Part shown: in pieces, positions 54,511 to 64,000 of the stretch
Layout of the letters: each line of letters begins with the position of its first letter
Numbering within the stretch: position 1 is the first letter of the stretch
Source of the DNA: Serratia symbiotica
Lineage (GTDB): Bacteria; Pseudomonadota; Gammaproteobacteria; Enterobacterales; Enterobacteriaceae
DNA: 64,000 bases
NCBI GenBank assembly: GCA_024160085.1
Contig: JAMDYG010000002.1
Span: 434,001 to 498,000 of the forward strand
Direction of reading: 5' to 3'
Position numbers and translations under genes: made by a program
Notes under the pieces: generated by a model
What the model was told of the DNA's origin: nothing
What the model saw: the letters and a program-made list of their open reading frames with translations, nothing else
Database searches by the model: none

Positions 54511-56431
54511 ATGCAAAACAAACAACTAACTATCAGTTCAAGTAATATTACCCGTAGCTTCTGGCTATTTATTATGTTGCTGACGATTGGCATCGGTCTA
54601 TACGGTTATAACTACACTAATGCCTGGCTGGTAGAAAAAATATGCGCTAACCAACATCACTAACGCGCTGCAAAAACGCATCAATAGTTATTATCGCTAT
54701 ATTACCTATTAGATCTACTACAAGTTCAGCAATGTTCCCTAGATGAGTATCGATCCCAGCTTGCGGGAGACCAAGCTGCGACCAAATGTCTACTACGTTG
54801 AAAAAATGCACAAGAAAACTGATGCGGTGATCTTCGGTAGCCATGATGACAAGTGATCGCCTTTGTTCTGCCAATCAACGATATTATCCCAGCCAATATG
54901 GCGCTCTTAAGCTTCCTGTTGGAACCAAGCAATATCGATTTAGATGACAGCGCGATAACTGCGGGAAACGCTCTCAACACCTATGTGACAATGGCTGGCA
55001 ACTGGGTAGAATTAAGCGCATCACTTCCCAATACACCGTTGAAGATGGTTTACCGCGTTTCAGCACTCAATCTGGCTTGTGATCTGCTGCGCAACAATAT
55101 CTAGTTGATCATTATCAATCTCCTATTGTTGGTGCTGTCGATGATGAGCATTTATTTTATCCGCCGCCAATACATCCCCCTAAGCGAGAGCATTGCCGTT
55201 GAGCTAGAGGCCGAACGCGCATTGAATCAGGAGATCATCACCAGTCTCCTTTGCGGCCTGCTGGTATACAACTTCGCTAGCAATAGGGTGATCATCAGCA
55301 ATAAAATTGATGAGTTGCTGCTGGAAGCCTTGCTATCGATCAATCAAAAAGGGCTGGCAATGTTTAACCATTTCCATCTGGATGTCGATCAACGTTACAT
55401 AATCGATGCCAGTGCGCTACACAAGGTCATCTCGTTATTAGTGAATAACGCCATCACCACTACTGCCTATGGCAAGGTTTCACTGGTGATCGATCATAAG
55501 ACAGGCCATACGGATCGGTTGATATTCCACATCAATGATACCGGCTCTAGCATCTCTGATGAGGAGATCAGTAACCTTAGCTATCCTTTCCTCAGCTAAA
55601 CGCAGATGGATCGTTTTAATCATGGTTCAGGTCTTACCTTCTTCTTGTGTAACCAACTGTGTAACAAGCTCAATGGTCAGTTGAATATCTGTAGCAAAGT
55701 AGATATCGGTACCCGCCATACCATTCGTATCGCCATAGAAATGGAGAAAAAAGCGGCGGAAAAGCAGGGGAAGCTGCTTGATGGTGTCACTGCACTGCTG
55801 GACATTACCTCGAAAGAGGTGTGCGGTATTGTGAATGAGCAACTGCAAGCTTACAGTGCTGATTGCCTGGTCGACGAAGATCGCCAGATCAACTGCGATT
55901 ATGACTTACTACTGACTGATAACCCACAGCGGACAGATGATGACACGCTGTTGTTGGCTGGCGATAAAATGGTCTAGCAACAACTAGGAAAACGTTACAT
56001 ACGAGTAAACTATAACTTGAGTGATGTAATGCTAGACGTCGTGCTGATGCTGTTAGAATAGCAAATGGCCGTCCCGGAACAAGAGAAAAACCCGTTAATG
56101 CTGAATATCGAAGATATCCAACCATATGAAAAACAAAAAACAATTTAAATAAAGCAATTACCATAACCTATTTGTCGAGACAGTACCCGACGATGTCAAA
56201 AAACTGTATACTGAGACAGGCAGCAGTAATTTGCATGCGCTGTCGTAAACCGTACACCGCCTGAATGGCGTGTTTGCCATGTTAAATCTGCTTCCCAGCA
56301 AGTAACTGTGTGAATTATTAGAGCAGCACATCACTGATGGTTATACACGCAATATCGGGAATAATATTAGTCAGATTGATTTTTTCGTCAGCAGCAGACT
56401 GCTAGAGCAAGGTAGCCAACAACATAAATGA
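54511..56431 (+). pseudogene. rcsD: Phosphotransfer protein RcsD
   Basis: Starts MQNKQLTISSSNITRSFWLF with the first helix and continues in broken frames: FVLPINDIIPANMALLSFLL, ISNKIDELLLEAL, a kinase-like domain (ALHKVISLLVNNAITTTAYG, FHINDTGSSISDEEI), VTALLDITSKEVCGIVNEQL, and the C-terminal HPt domain. There the histidine motif reads TVHRLNGVFAMLNLLPSK (about 56250) after a stop. It ends CHAT-free at QQHK, TGA 56431. E. coli RcsD is about 890 residues; roughly 250 codons in the middle are deleted. It passes phosphate from RcsC to RcsB. Confidence 0.88.
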
Positions 56432-57075
56432 CCTGAACGTAATTATTGCTGATGACCATCCTATCGTGCTGTTTGGCATCCGAAAGTCACTTGAGCAAAT
56501 TGAATGGGTGAATGTGGTTGGGGAATTTGAAGACTCAACTGCACTGATCAACAGTTTGTTCATGCTGGACGAAAACGTACTTATCACCGATCTTTCTATG
56601 CCGGGTGACAAATATGGCGATAGTATCACCCTGATTAAGTACATCAAACGTCACTATCAGCAGTTGTCGATTATTGTACTCACCATGAACAACAACCCTA
56701 CCATCTTAATAAGCACAGTGTTGGATCTAGACATCGCTGGCATCGTACTGAAACAGGGCGCGCCGACCGATCTACCTAAAGCGCTGGCTGCCTTGTAGAA
56801 TGGCAAGAAGTTCACGCCAGAAAGCGTAATCAAAATACTGGAAAAAATCAGCGCCAACGGCTATGGCGACAAACGTCTTTCGCCAAAAGAGAGCGAAGTA
56901 CTTCGTCTGTTCGCCAAGGGCTTTCTGGTCACCGAGATCGCCAAGAAACTTAATCACAGTATCAAGAATATCAGCATCCAGAAGAAATCGGCGATGATGA
57001 AACTGGGCGTAGAGAACGACATCGCCTTACTCAACTAACTGTCTTCCATAAGCATGGCGCCACTAGACAGAGAAT
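56424..57075 (+). pseudogene. rcsB: Response regulator RcsB, start codon and frame lost
   Basis: Aligned with E. coli (MNNMNVIIADDHPIV), the start codon reads ATA at 56424, followed by NDLNVIIADDHPIVLFGIRK. The receiver aspartate is in LITDLSMPGDKYGD. One extra codon is present in PTILISTVLDLDI. A TAG at 56796 replaces the glutamine of LQ(K/N)GKKFTPES and a TAA replaces the tyrosine in LLNYLSS (57036). The LuxR-type helix-turn-helix LSPKESEVLRLFAKGFLVTE is otherwise well kept. Almost all of the sequence is still aligned, so the decay is recent. Confidence 0.9.
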
Positions 57076-57100
57076 TATCGTGCTGGTATTCACATGCTCT

Positions 57101-59710
57101 TTAAAAAGCACGCCTCCCTCCGGGACTTTTGCTTTTCAGTTCTCGGAACGGGATTTGCCGCTGCACCTGCTGGCTGTAATAGGCCAACGTCTGTTCCAGC
57201 ATTTTTAGCGATATTGGCTTCGGCAGACAGTTATCTATTCCCGCCTTAATACAGCGCTGTTTCTCTTTCGCCAGAGCATTTGCTGTGACACCTATCACCG
57301 GCAAGGTAACGTTCAACTGCCTCAGGTGCTGTATCAACCAGTAGCCGTCCATATTCGGCATATTGACATCGGTCAGCACGATATCAACGCTATGGTGATT
57401 CATTATGCCAAGCGCATCGACACCATCATTGGCAGTGACTACCTGATAACTCAGTAAACTGATCTGGTCGGATAGCAACTGACGGTTGATAGGATGATCA
57501 TTGATCACCAGCAAATGAATATTGCCATTGTTTGATATGTTAGCCTTAGCAGGTACGGGCAATGGCATCGGCGTACTGCTGCCTTGTTTACCAACGCCAA
57601 ACTATTGGTTGAGCCGAACTAGAATTTAACGCGGGGTTGAGGTGCTGTATATCTAATAACCTAAACTGGTTTCCAGCGGGGGGGCCAATGTGTGAGGTCG
57701 AAAACTAGAACTATGCCAGCAACGGAGTATAAACCATTATTGGATGGTCGCTTATCATCACATCGCTTGTTACGACCTGCTGCCCCTCATGGCGCGTAGC
57801 ACCCTAGCACCCCATCAAAAAGCTTTCCAACCGCTGGTTGCGGATATTTAACCACAACGTTTTACCCTGCCAAATTTCGCTGGCCTGCGGGATCGGGAAT
57901 TGGATGTTGAAGAGAGGGGGGATACGGATGGTGAATAGACTGCCCAACCCCGGTTCAGAAATAACGGCGATATCGCCATCCATCAAGTTGATCAGCTTCT
58001 CGCAGATAGCAAGCCCCAGTCCAGTACCCTGGAAGTGGCGCTGAACGCCGGTGCCGACCTGGAAGAACGGATCGAATAGACGGGGAATTTCCTTCTCTGG
58101 AATGCCGATACCGGTATCGCGCACGCTGAACTCTAGATAGCTGTCGTAGGTGCAAACCTGTAAGATGATACAGCCAGTATCGGTAAATTTGATGGCATTA
58201 TTGAGTAGGTTGGACACAGCACACAGCACCTGCTGTAACCGCATCGGATCAGTGCAGATGTGTTCCGGTACGTTCTGTGTGATAAAGCAGTACAATCTCA
58301 GACGTTTTTTTACCACCAGCGGCAAATAGTTGCCGGAGATATAGGTGATGACCTCCTGGCAGGAAAATTCTCGCGGTTCAATTTTCAACTGCTCAGATTC
58401 TATTTTGGAGAAATCAAGGATATCGCTGATGATCTGCAGTAACAGCACAGAAGAATTGTTCATCGCAGTGACTAAGCGGTCAACCCTTTGTGGCAACGTC
58501 TTGGTTTGCAACAGATCAAGGTTGCCGATAATACCGTATAGCCGTGTGCGTAGTTCATGGCTCACAGTGGCCAGGAACATCGATTTAGACTGGCTGACCT
58601 GCTCCGCCGCCGCCATCTCTTGCAGCAATTTTTCCATTTTTACGCGGGCGCTGACATCAACCAGTACGCAGATCGCCACATCCTCATTGCGGTAGCGCGA
58701 ATGCACAAAACTGATTTGCAAATTATTTTATTACTGGACATCACATTGACAAAGTTTACCTGCTACGCGTAGATTATGCGCATAGGCGCTCGCGGTCTTC
58801 GTACGTTAGCAGATTGATATAATTGTGTGCCAGTTCATTGCTCAAAATATTAGTGCCATCTCTGATGCGTAGGATACAGATACCTACTGGTGCCGACGCA
58901 ACAATTTTGCGGTTGAACTGCTCATGCTCTTCCAGCCGGAAAGCGTTGTCTTCCGCTGGCAAGAACATTTTACATTCAAACAGCCAGTCCATCGAAAACA
59001 GTACTAAAGCTGACAGCAGAGATTTAGCTGCACTGAATTTTGGCGTCAGCATATACAGATAACCAATATCTGGCCGCTGTTGGCTGGGGCTTATCCAGTA
59101 CAGATTATTGTCTTTGCTATGACTCATGGCATTGTAGTGGCTCAAGGTACGTTCGTGCAGAGATTTCAGCACGTTATCATGATTGCCCACGTCATTACCG
59201 CCGCCCAGTTTCACCATGTACTGGCCATTGCTAGCAATAAAAAATACCCGGTTAAGATCATAGGCCGCGACAAAGTTCTCTTTCCAAGACTGGATTAATC
59301 GGCTCAGTGACTCAAGTGATCTACGATAGGGGAGATTCAGCGTACAATTGGATCCTGGAGACAACGGGAAAAATTGCGGCGGCTGACCTTTGCCGGGAAT
59401 GAGGCCAGTGAATATGTCCTGACTGCTGACCAAACCATTGGGGCGATTTTCCGCTATGTACTTGATGTTGCGGATAATATCGATAGAGTGACGGATATAG
59501 CCCTGATCCTGCTCAAACTACGCGTTGTATTCCATGCGGATATCTGATTCTTTTTAATACAGAATATTCAGAATATATAAGGTGGTGAGCAGCGCCCCCA
59601 ACGACCACAGCATAATTGCCAGCATCCTGAAAAGATAGCGGGATATTATCAGCGAAGTTCAGAAAGAAGCTAAATATTCCAATATGATACCATATAAAAG
59701 TAAACGTCAT
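57101..59710 (-). pseudogene. rcsC: Hybrid sensor kinase RcsC
   Basis: On the minus strand: the first helix (SRYLFRMLAIMLWSLGALL) with two stops soon after (near 59552 and 59517). Then the sensor part (NLPYRRSLESLSRLIQSW, YDLNRVFFIASNG), the PAS part ASAPVGICILRIRDGTNILS and the kinase with HELRTRLYGIIGNLDLLQ (phosphorylated His kept, next Pro changed to Arg). GTGLGLAICEKLINLMDG follows. After a gap with stops (57569-57803) comes the receiver NIHLLVINDHPINRQLL, where one of the paired aspartates is Asn, with the phosphoacceptor in DIVLTDVNMPNMDG. Much of the periplasmic loop is deleted. Confidence 0.88.
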
Positions 59711-59772
59711 CGCACGCGATCAATAAAGCTTTAGTCTGCGGTTTATTAGCCTAGCAATTAAATCATGTAACT

Positions 59773-59806
59773 AAAAAAGGGCCTAGCATCACCACTAGGC
59801 CCTTTT
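59773..59806. terminator. Bidirectional terminator between gyrA and rcsC
   Basis: Arms AAAGGGCCTAG (59776-59786) and CTAGGCCCTTT (59795-59805), with A-run on the left and TTTT on the right. It lies 44 bp past the original gyrA stop and should end its transcript. Confidence 0.85.
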
Positions 59807-59868
59807 GTATCAATGGTATTTCACCACTTAGACGTACTTATCATCCCACTTAGTATGTGGTATCGGTG

Positions 59869-62478
59869 TCATCGCCATCTTCTAGCGGTGTCGCCTCTTC
59901 TCCCGTCTCTTCTACACCTGGCTCCCAAGCTATCCAGCTCTTCGTCTTCCACGGGTTCAGCCACGCGCTGTAGACCGACAACATTCTCATCTTCAGCAGT
60001 GCGGATCAGCGTGACACCTTGGGTATTACGACCCACCACGCTGACCTCCGACACTCTAGTGCGCACCAAGGTACCGGCATCAGTAATCATCATGATCTGG
60101 TCAGTGGTTTCTACTTGTACGGCACCGACTACCTGACCATTGCGCTCACTCACTTTGATGGAGATAACCCCCTGAGTGGCGCGCGACTTAGTCGGGTATT
60201 TAGTAATTGCGGTACGTTTGCCAAAGCCGTTTTGGGTCACAGTCAAGATATCTCCTGCACCACACGGCACGATCAGCGAGATAACGCTGTCGCCCACCCC
60301 TAGGTTGATACCGCGCACACCAGTGGCGGTACGCCCCATAGAACGCACCCGCGTTTCAGGGAAGCGCACCACTTTACCACTGGCGGAAAACAGCATCACT
60401 TCGTTGCTACCGTCAGTCAGATCGACACCAATCAGTTCGTCGCCCTCATTGAGATTAACGGCAATAATACCGGCGCTGCGCGGACGACTGAACTCGGTCA
60501 ATGCAGTTTTCTTCACCGTACCACTGGCCGTCGCCATAAATACATGGCGTCCTTCTTCATACTCGCGCACAGGCAAGATAGCGGTAATACGCTCATTGGC
60601 TTCCAGCGGCAGCAGGTTGACGATTGGACGACCACGTGCAGCACGACTGGCTTCAGGCAGTTGGTATACCTTCATCCAGTACAGGCGGCCACGGCTGGAG
60701 AAGCATAGGATGGTATCATGGGTGTTGGCCACCAACAGACGATCAATAAAATCTTCTTCCTTGATGCGGGCGGCAGAGCGGCCTTTGCCGCCACGGCGTT
60801 GGGCTTCATAATCAGACAGCGGCTGATACTTCACATAGCCCTGATGCGACAGTGTCACCACTACATCTTCCTGATTGATCAGGTCTTCAATGTTGATGTC
60901 TGATGTATTGGCGGTGATTTCGGTGCGACGGCTATCGCTGTACTGCTCTTTGACCGCTACCAACTCTTCGCGGATCACGTCCATCAGACGATCCGGGTTT
61001 TCCAGAATAAAAATCAGCCCAGCGATAACGTTCAGCAACTCTTCATATTCGCCCAGCAGCTTCTTATGCTCTAAGCCGGTCAATTTTTGCAGCCGCAGAT
61101 CCAAAATCGCCTGAGCCTGTTGCTCAGTCAGATAATACTTGCCATCACGGATGCCGAATTCCGGCTCCAACCACTTTGGACGAGCGGCATCATCACCGGC
61201 ACGTTCTAGCATCGCACGCACGTTGCCCAGTTCCCAAGCCTGAGCTACTAGCGCAACTTTAGCTTCTTCAGGGGTTGGTACACGACGGATCAGCTCAATG
61301 ATCGGATCGATGTTAGTCAGCGCGATAGCCAGCGCTTCCAAGATATGAGCGCGTTCGCGGGCTTTACGCAATTCGAAAATGGTACGGCGTGTCACCACTT
61401 CACGGCGATGATGAACAAAGGACAGCAGAATATCTTTCAGGTTCAGCAATTTCGGCTGCCCCTGATGCAACGCCACCATATTGATACCAAAAGTCACCTG
61501 CAACTGGGTTAGCGCATATAGGTTATTCAGCACTACTTCACCCACCGCGTCGCGTTTAACTTCGATCACGATACGCATGCCGTCTTTGTCGGATTCGTCA
61601 CGCAGTGCACTGATACCTTCTACGCGTTTTTCTTTCACCAACTCGGCGATCTTTTCAATCAAACGCGCCTTGTTCACCTGATAAGGGATCTCGTGAATGA
61701 TGATAGTTTCGCGTCCAGTTTTGGCATTGCTTTCCATCTCTGCGTGCGCGCGCAGGTAGACTTTACCGCGCCCAGTACGGTAGGCTTCTTCAATGCCACG
61801 GCGACCGTTGATGATCGCCGCGGTCGGGAAGTCCGGCCCTGGGATGTGTGCCATCAAGCCTTCTATACTGATGTTTTCATTATCGATATAGGCTAGGCAG
61901 CCATTGATAACTTCTGACAGGTTATGCGGTGGAATATTGGTGGCCATACCCACAGCAATGCCCGAGGCACCATTAATCAATAGATTCGGGATCTTTGCTG
62001 GCATAACGGCTGGGATCTGCTCAGTGCTATCATAGTTAGGCACGAAGTCCACCGTTTCTTTTTCCAGATCCGCCAGTAGTTCGTGAGCAATCTTGGACAT
62101 ACGCACTTCGGTATAACGCATCGCCGCAGCGGAGTCACCGTCAATGGAACCAAAGTTACCCTGACCATCCACTAGCATATAGCGTAGTGAAAATGGCTGA
62201 GCCATACGCACAATGGTGTCATAAACAGCGGTGTCACCGTGTGGGTGATATTTACCGATCACGTCCCCAACGACACGAGCCGATTTTTTGTAGGGTTTAT
62301 TCCAGTCGTTACCCAATACATTCATCGCGTACAGCACGCGGCGGTGAACCGGCTTTAGTCCATCACGGACATCTGGCAGGGCACGTCCGACGATAACGGA
62401 CATTGCGTAGTCTAGATACGAGTTTTTTAACTCGTCTTCAATGTTTACCGGTATGATTTCTCTGGCAAGGTCGCTCAT
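59869..62478 (-). CDS. gyrA: DNA gyrase subunit A with altered C-terminal tail
   Basis: 869 residues (E. coli 875). N-terminal breakage-reunion domain with catalytic Tyr122 ([10 protein letters not shown]). The quinolone region reads [15 protein letters not shown], giving Thr83 (Ser in E. coli) and Asp87. The C-terminal DNA-wrapping domain carries the GyrA box [14 protein letters not shown] and the blade repeats ([20 protein letters not shown]). After [13 protein letters not shown] the frame yields [16 protein letters not shown] and stops at 59869. The alternative frame would give the expected acidic end [20 protein letters not shown] with TAA at 59850. A single-base indel has thus swapped an acidic tail for a basic one. 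The enzyme core is intact and must be essential. Confidence 0.93.
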   Translation of the reverse strand: MSDLAREIIPVNIEDELKNSYLDYAMSVIVGRALPDVRDGLKPVHRRVLYAMNVLGNDWNKPYKKSARVVGDVIGKYHPHGDTAVYDTIVRMAQPFSLRYMLVDGQGNFGSIDGDSAAAMRYTEVRMSKIAHELLADLEKETVDFVPNYDSTEQIPAVMPAKIPNLLINGASGIAVGMATNIPPHNLSEVINGCLAYIDNENISIEGLMAHIPGPDFPTAAIINGRRGIEEAYRTGRGKVYLRAHAEMESNAKTGRETIIIHEIPYQVNKARLIEKIAELVKEKRVEGISALRDESDKDGMRIVIEVKRDAVGEVVLNNLYALTQLQVTFGINMVALHQGQPKLLNLKDILLSFVHHRREVVTRRTIFELRKARERAHILEALAIALTNIDPIIELIRRVPTPEEAKVALVAQAWELGNVRAMLERAGDDAARPKWLEPEFGIRDGKYYLTEQQAQAILDLRLQKLTGLEHKKLLGEYEELLNVIAGLIFILENPDRLMDVIREELVAVKEQYSDSRRTEITANTSDINIEDLINQEDVVVTLSHQGYVKYQPLSDYEAQRRGGKGRSAARIKEEDFIDRLLVANTHDTILCFSSRGRLYWMKVYQLPEASRAARGRPIVNLLPLEANERITAILPVREYEEGRHVFMATASGTVKKTALTEFSRPRSAGIIAVNLNEGDELIGVDLTDGSNEVMLFSASGKVVRFPETRVRSMGRTATGVRGINLGVGDSVISLIVPCGAGDILTVTQNGFGKRTAITKYPTKSRATQGVISIKVSERNGQVVGAVQVETTDQIMMITDAGTLVRTRVSEVSVVGRNTQGVTLIRTAEDENVVGLQRVAEPVEDEELDSLGARCRRDGRRGDTARRWR

Positions 62479-62682
62479 GGAGCTGCTATCCCTCTACTAA
62501 TGATTCATCTGCCTACAGCCATAGTGGCAAAGATGCAAAATTATACCATAAAGCACGCTTTACGGGAAAAAAACGCCGCCATTTCGCGCGAGTCGTGCAT
62601 CTGTAGTGCAGTAAAAACGCATCGGCGTTGCGCCCGGAATATGTATAATACGTACAATGAAAACCAAGAGCTAGACACGCCC

Positions 62683-63411
62683 ATGAATGCAGAATCATCC
62701 CTCCGTGCACAACAAAATTTCGATCACCAGGAAATCGCCAAGTTTGAGACCGTGGCTGCCCACTGGTGGGATCTGGCAGGCGAATTCAAGTCTCTGCACC
62801 GTATCAACCCATTACGCCTGAACTACATCATGCAGCACGCTGATGGCATTTTTGGCAAAAAGGTGCTTGATGTTGGCTGCGGCGGTGGCATTTTGGCGGA
62901 AAGCATGGCACACGAAGGCGCGCAGGTGATAGGCCTGGATATGGGGGCAGAACCACTGCAAGTCGCCCGTCTGCACGCATTGGAAAGCGGTGTAAGTGTG
63001 ACTTACGTACAGGAAACGGTGGAAAGCCATGCCCAAGCCAATACACAGCAGTACGATGTGGTTACTTGCATGGAAATGCTGGAACACGTACCTGATCCGT
63101 CCTCGGTGGTGTATGCCTGCGCTCGTCTAGTGAAACCGGGGGAGCATGTGTTTTTCTCTACCATCAATCGCAATGCTAAAGCCTGGCTGCTGGCGGTGAT
63201 CGGTGCGGAATATATCCTGAAAATGGTGCCGCAGGGCACCCACGACTATAAGAAGTTCATCCGCCCTTCCGAACTGATCGGCTGGGTTGACGGCACGCCA
63301 CTGCGCGAAAAACATATGATCGGCCTGCATTACAACCCACTTACCGATTATTTCAAACTTGGCCGCAATGTTGATGTAAATTACATGGTTCATATGCAAC
63401 ATGAAGGTTAA
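62683..63411 (+). CDS. ubiG: Ubiquinone biosynthesis O-methyltransferase UbiG
   Basis: 242 residues from ATG 62683 ([20 protein letters not shown]); longer readings upstream lack homology. SAM-binding motif [14 protein letters not shown] (about 60-73), then [13 protein letters not shown] and the ending [14 protein letters not shown]. Performs both O-methylations in ubiquinone synthesis, with substrates bound at the membrane. Divergent from gyrA and intact. Confidence 0.94.
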   Translation: MNAESSLRAQQNFDHQEIAKFETVAAHWWDLAGEFKSLHRINPLRLNYIMQHADGIFGKKVLDVGCGGGILAESMAHEGAQVIGLDMGAEPLQVARLHALESGVSVTYVQETVESHAQANTQQYDVVTCMEMLEHVPDPSSVVYACARLVKPGEHVFFSTINRNAKAWLLAVIGAEYILKMVPQGTHDYKKFIRPSELIGWVDGTPLREKHMIGLHYNPLTDYFKLGRNVDVNYMVHMQHEG

Positions 63412-63594
63412 TCATCCCAAGCTCCGGCTCTATTTTTATGGGGTTTGGCGTATCCTGGCTAAAATGGCGTTTTCTCTAAGGTTTAATAAAACGGCAAATG
63501 ACCAGATATTTGGGTTTTAAATAAAAATAATATCCATATATTGATAAACTTGTCGCCCCAGCCACAGCGCGCGCTCACAACCCAAAGCCATATC

Positions 63595-63614
63595 TTAACC
63601 ACAAGTTATCCACA
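63595..63614 (+). promoter_or_regulatory. Two DnaA boxes in the nrdA promoter region
   Basis: TTAACCACA (63595-63603) and TTATCCACA (63606-63614, perfect consensus) are side by side, 150 bp before nrdA. The E. coli nrdAB promoter has a pair of DnaA boxes in the same place, linking nucleotide supply to replication initiation. Confidence 0.75.
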
Positions 63615-63643
63615 ATCTTATTCACTTGCAAACGCCATATTTT

Positions 63644-63690
63644 CCCACTATCTTGTTATTTCACCGACACGCATCCCATATATATAGTGT
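63644..63690 (+). promoter_or_regulatory. Two NrdR boxes upstream of nrdA
   Basis: CCCACTATCTTGTTAT (63644-63659) and CCCATATATATAGTGT (63675-63690) fit the NrdR consensus (acaCwAtATaTwGtgt). They are 31 bp apart, the three-turn spacing usual for this repressor, which shuts ribonucleotide reductase genes when dATP is high. An AT-rich -10 region overlaps them. Confidence 0.7.
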
Positions 63691-63754
63691 TTACATATGG
63701 AGCAGAGCGACTACACTTCTGCTTAGGGTACCCTATAGACAGGTAACACACCGC

Positions 63755-64000
63755 ATGAACCAAAGTCTGCTTGTAACTAAACGCGATGGCCGCAAAGAGC
63801 GCATCAACCTCGACAAAATACACCGGGTCATCGACTGGGCTGCCGAGGGGTTAAACAACATCTCGGTCTCTCAAGTAGAGCTGCGTTCGCATATTCAGTT
63901 TTATAACGGCATCAAAACCGCCGATATTCATGAAACCATCATTAAAGCTGCTGCCGATCTGATCTCCCATGATGCACCAGACTATCAGTATCTGGCCGCG
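63755..64000 (+). CDS. nrdA: Ribonucleoside-diphosphate reductase class Ia, alpha subunit (start)
   Basis: The first 82 codons from ATG 63755, open to the window edge: MNQSLLVTKRDGRKERINLD, then KIHRVIDWAAEGLNNISVSQ, then VELRSHIQFYNGIKTADIHE. This is the ATP-cone, the allosteric activity site that senses ATP/dATP. The catalytic part lies beyond the window. Makes deoxyribonucleotides with NrdB. DnaA and NrdR boxes upstream support normal regulation. Confidence 0.95.
   Translation, partial: MNQSLLVTKRDGRKERINLDKIHRVIDWAAEGLNNISVSQVELRSHIQFYNGIKTADIHETIIKAAADLISHDAPDYQYLAA

Noticed and set aside
59869-62400. Plus-strand open frames across gyrA (for example 60176-60811)
   Set aside because: Antisense to a conserved essential gene, no recognised protein.
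63595-63614. DnaA boxes as a replication origin
   Set aside because: Only two boxes, in the position known for the nrdA promoter, and no AT-rich 13-mers, gidA/mioC or dnaA/dnaN neighbours.

Overview
The window reads as the chromosome of a gammaproteobacterium of the order Enterobacterales, most likely a Serratia lineage and in particular a host-restricted, decaying one such as the aphid symbiont Serratia symbiotica. The reasons are the protein similarities recalled for each gene, the E. coli/Serratia-like gene order of every block, a base composition near 50% GC, and the very large share of genes carrying stops, frameshifts or deletions while essential neighbours stay open. No database search was run, so the species name is an inference.

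Layout. 1-5 kb: broken trhP (yegQ), an ERIC-like repeat, a dead IS256-family element, the tail of yegP cut by an IS903-like element, then a ruined ipdC. 5-10 kb: intact trhO, then remnants in E. coli order (yceI/yceJ fused by deletion, solA, bssS), small dinI with a LexA box, and frameshifted pyrC. 10-26 kb: the best-kept block: rne (minus) diverging from rluC, decayed yceF and yceD, rpmF, broken plsX, then fabH-fabD-fabG-acpP-fabF, broken pabC, mltG-tmk-holB-tatD. 26-34 kb: ptsG with its regulated leader, mntR, hinT, lpoB, broken thiK and nagZ, ndh with a TTG start, and tRNA-Ser(GGA). 34-44 kb: broken ycdY and ptrB, holE with a 2-nt insertion, ftnA with Fur-like boxes, an IS5-family element, fabV, and decayed dcuR/dcuS. 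44.6-52 kb: an accessory island of IS3, IS110, IS256 and IS903 pieces around three decayed cargo genes: a STAND/TPR-like ATPase, a UvrD-like helicase and an AT-rich HEXXH protein. 52-64 kb: a decayed PepSY membrane protein and a completely broken Rcs phosphorelay (rcsD, rcsB, rcsC), followed by gyrA with a frameshifted tail, ubiG and the start of nrdA with DnaA and NrdR boxes.

Together: information processing (RNase E, L32, DNA polymerase delta prime, gyrase, dTMP kinase, ribonucleotide reductase), fatty acid elongation (FabH/D/G/F, ACP and the reductase FabV), envelope maintenance (MltG, LpoB), respiration (NDH-2, UbiG) and glucose uptake (PtsG) are retained. Pyrimidine (pyrC), folate (pabC), thiamine salvage (thiK), peptidoglycan recycling (nagZ), C4-dicarboxylate sensing (dcuSR) and envelope stress sensing (rcsBCD) are lost. 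That is the pattern expected for a symbiont fed by its host or co-symbionts. Three insertion-sequence groups sit at most of the breaks in gene order.
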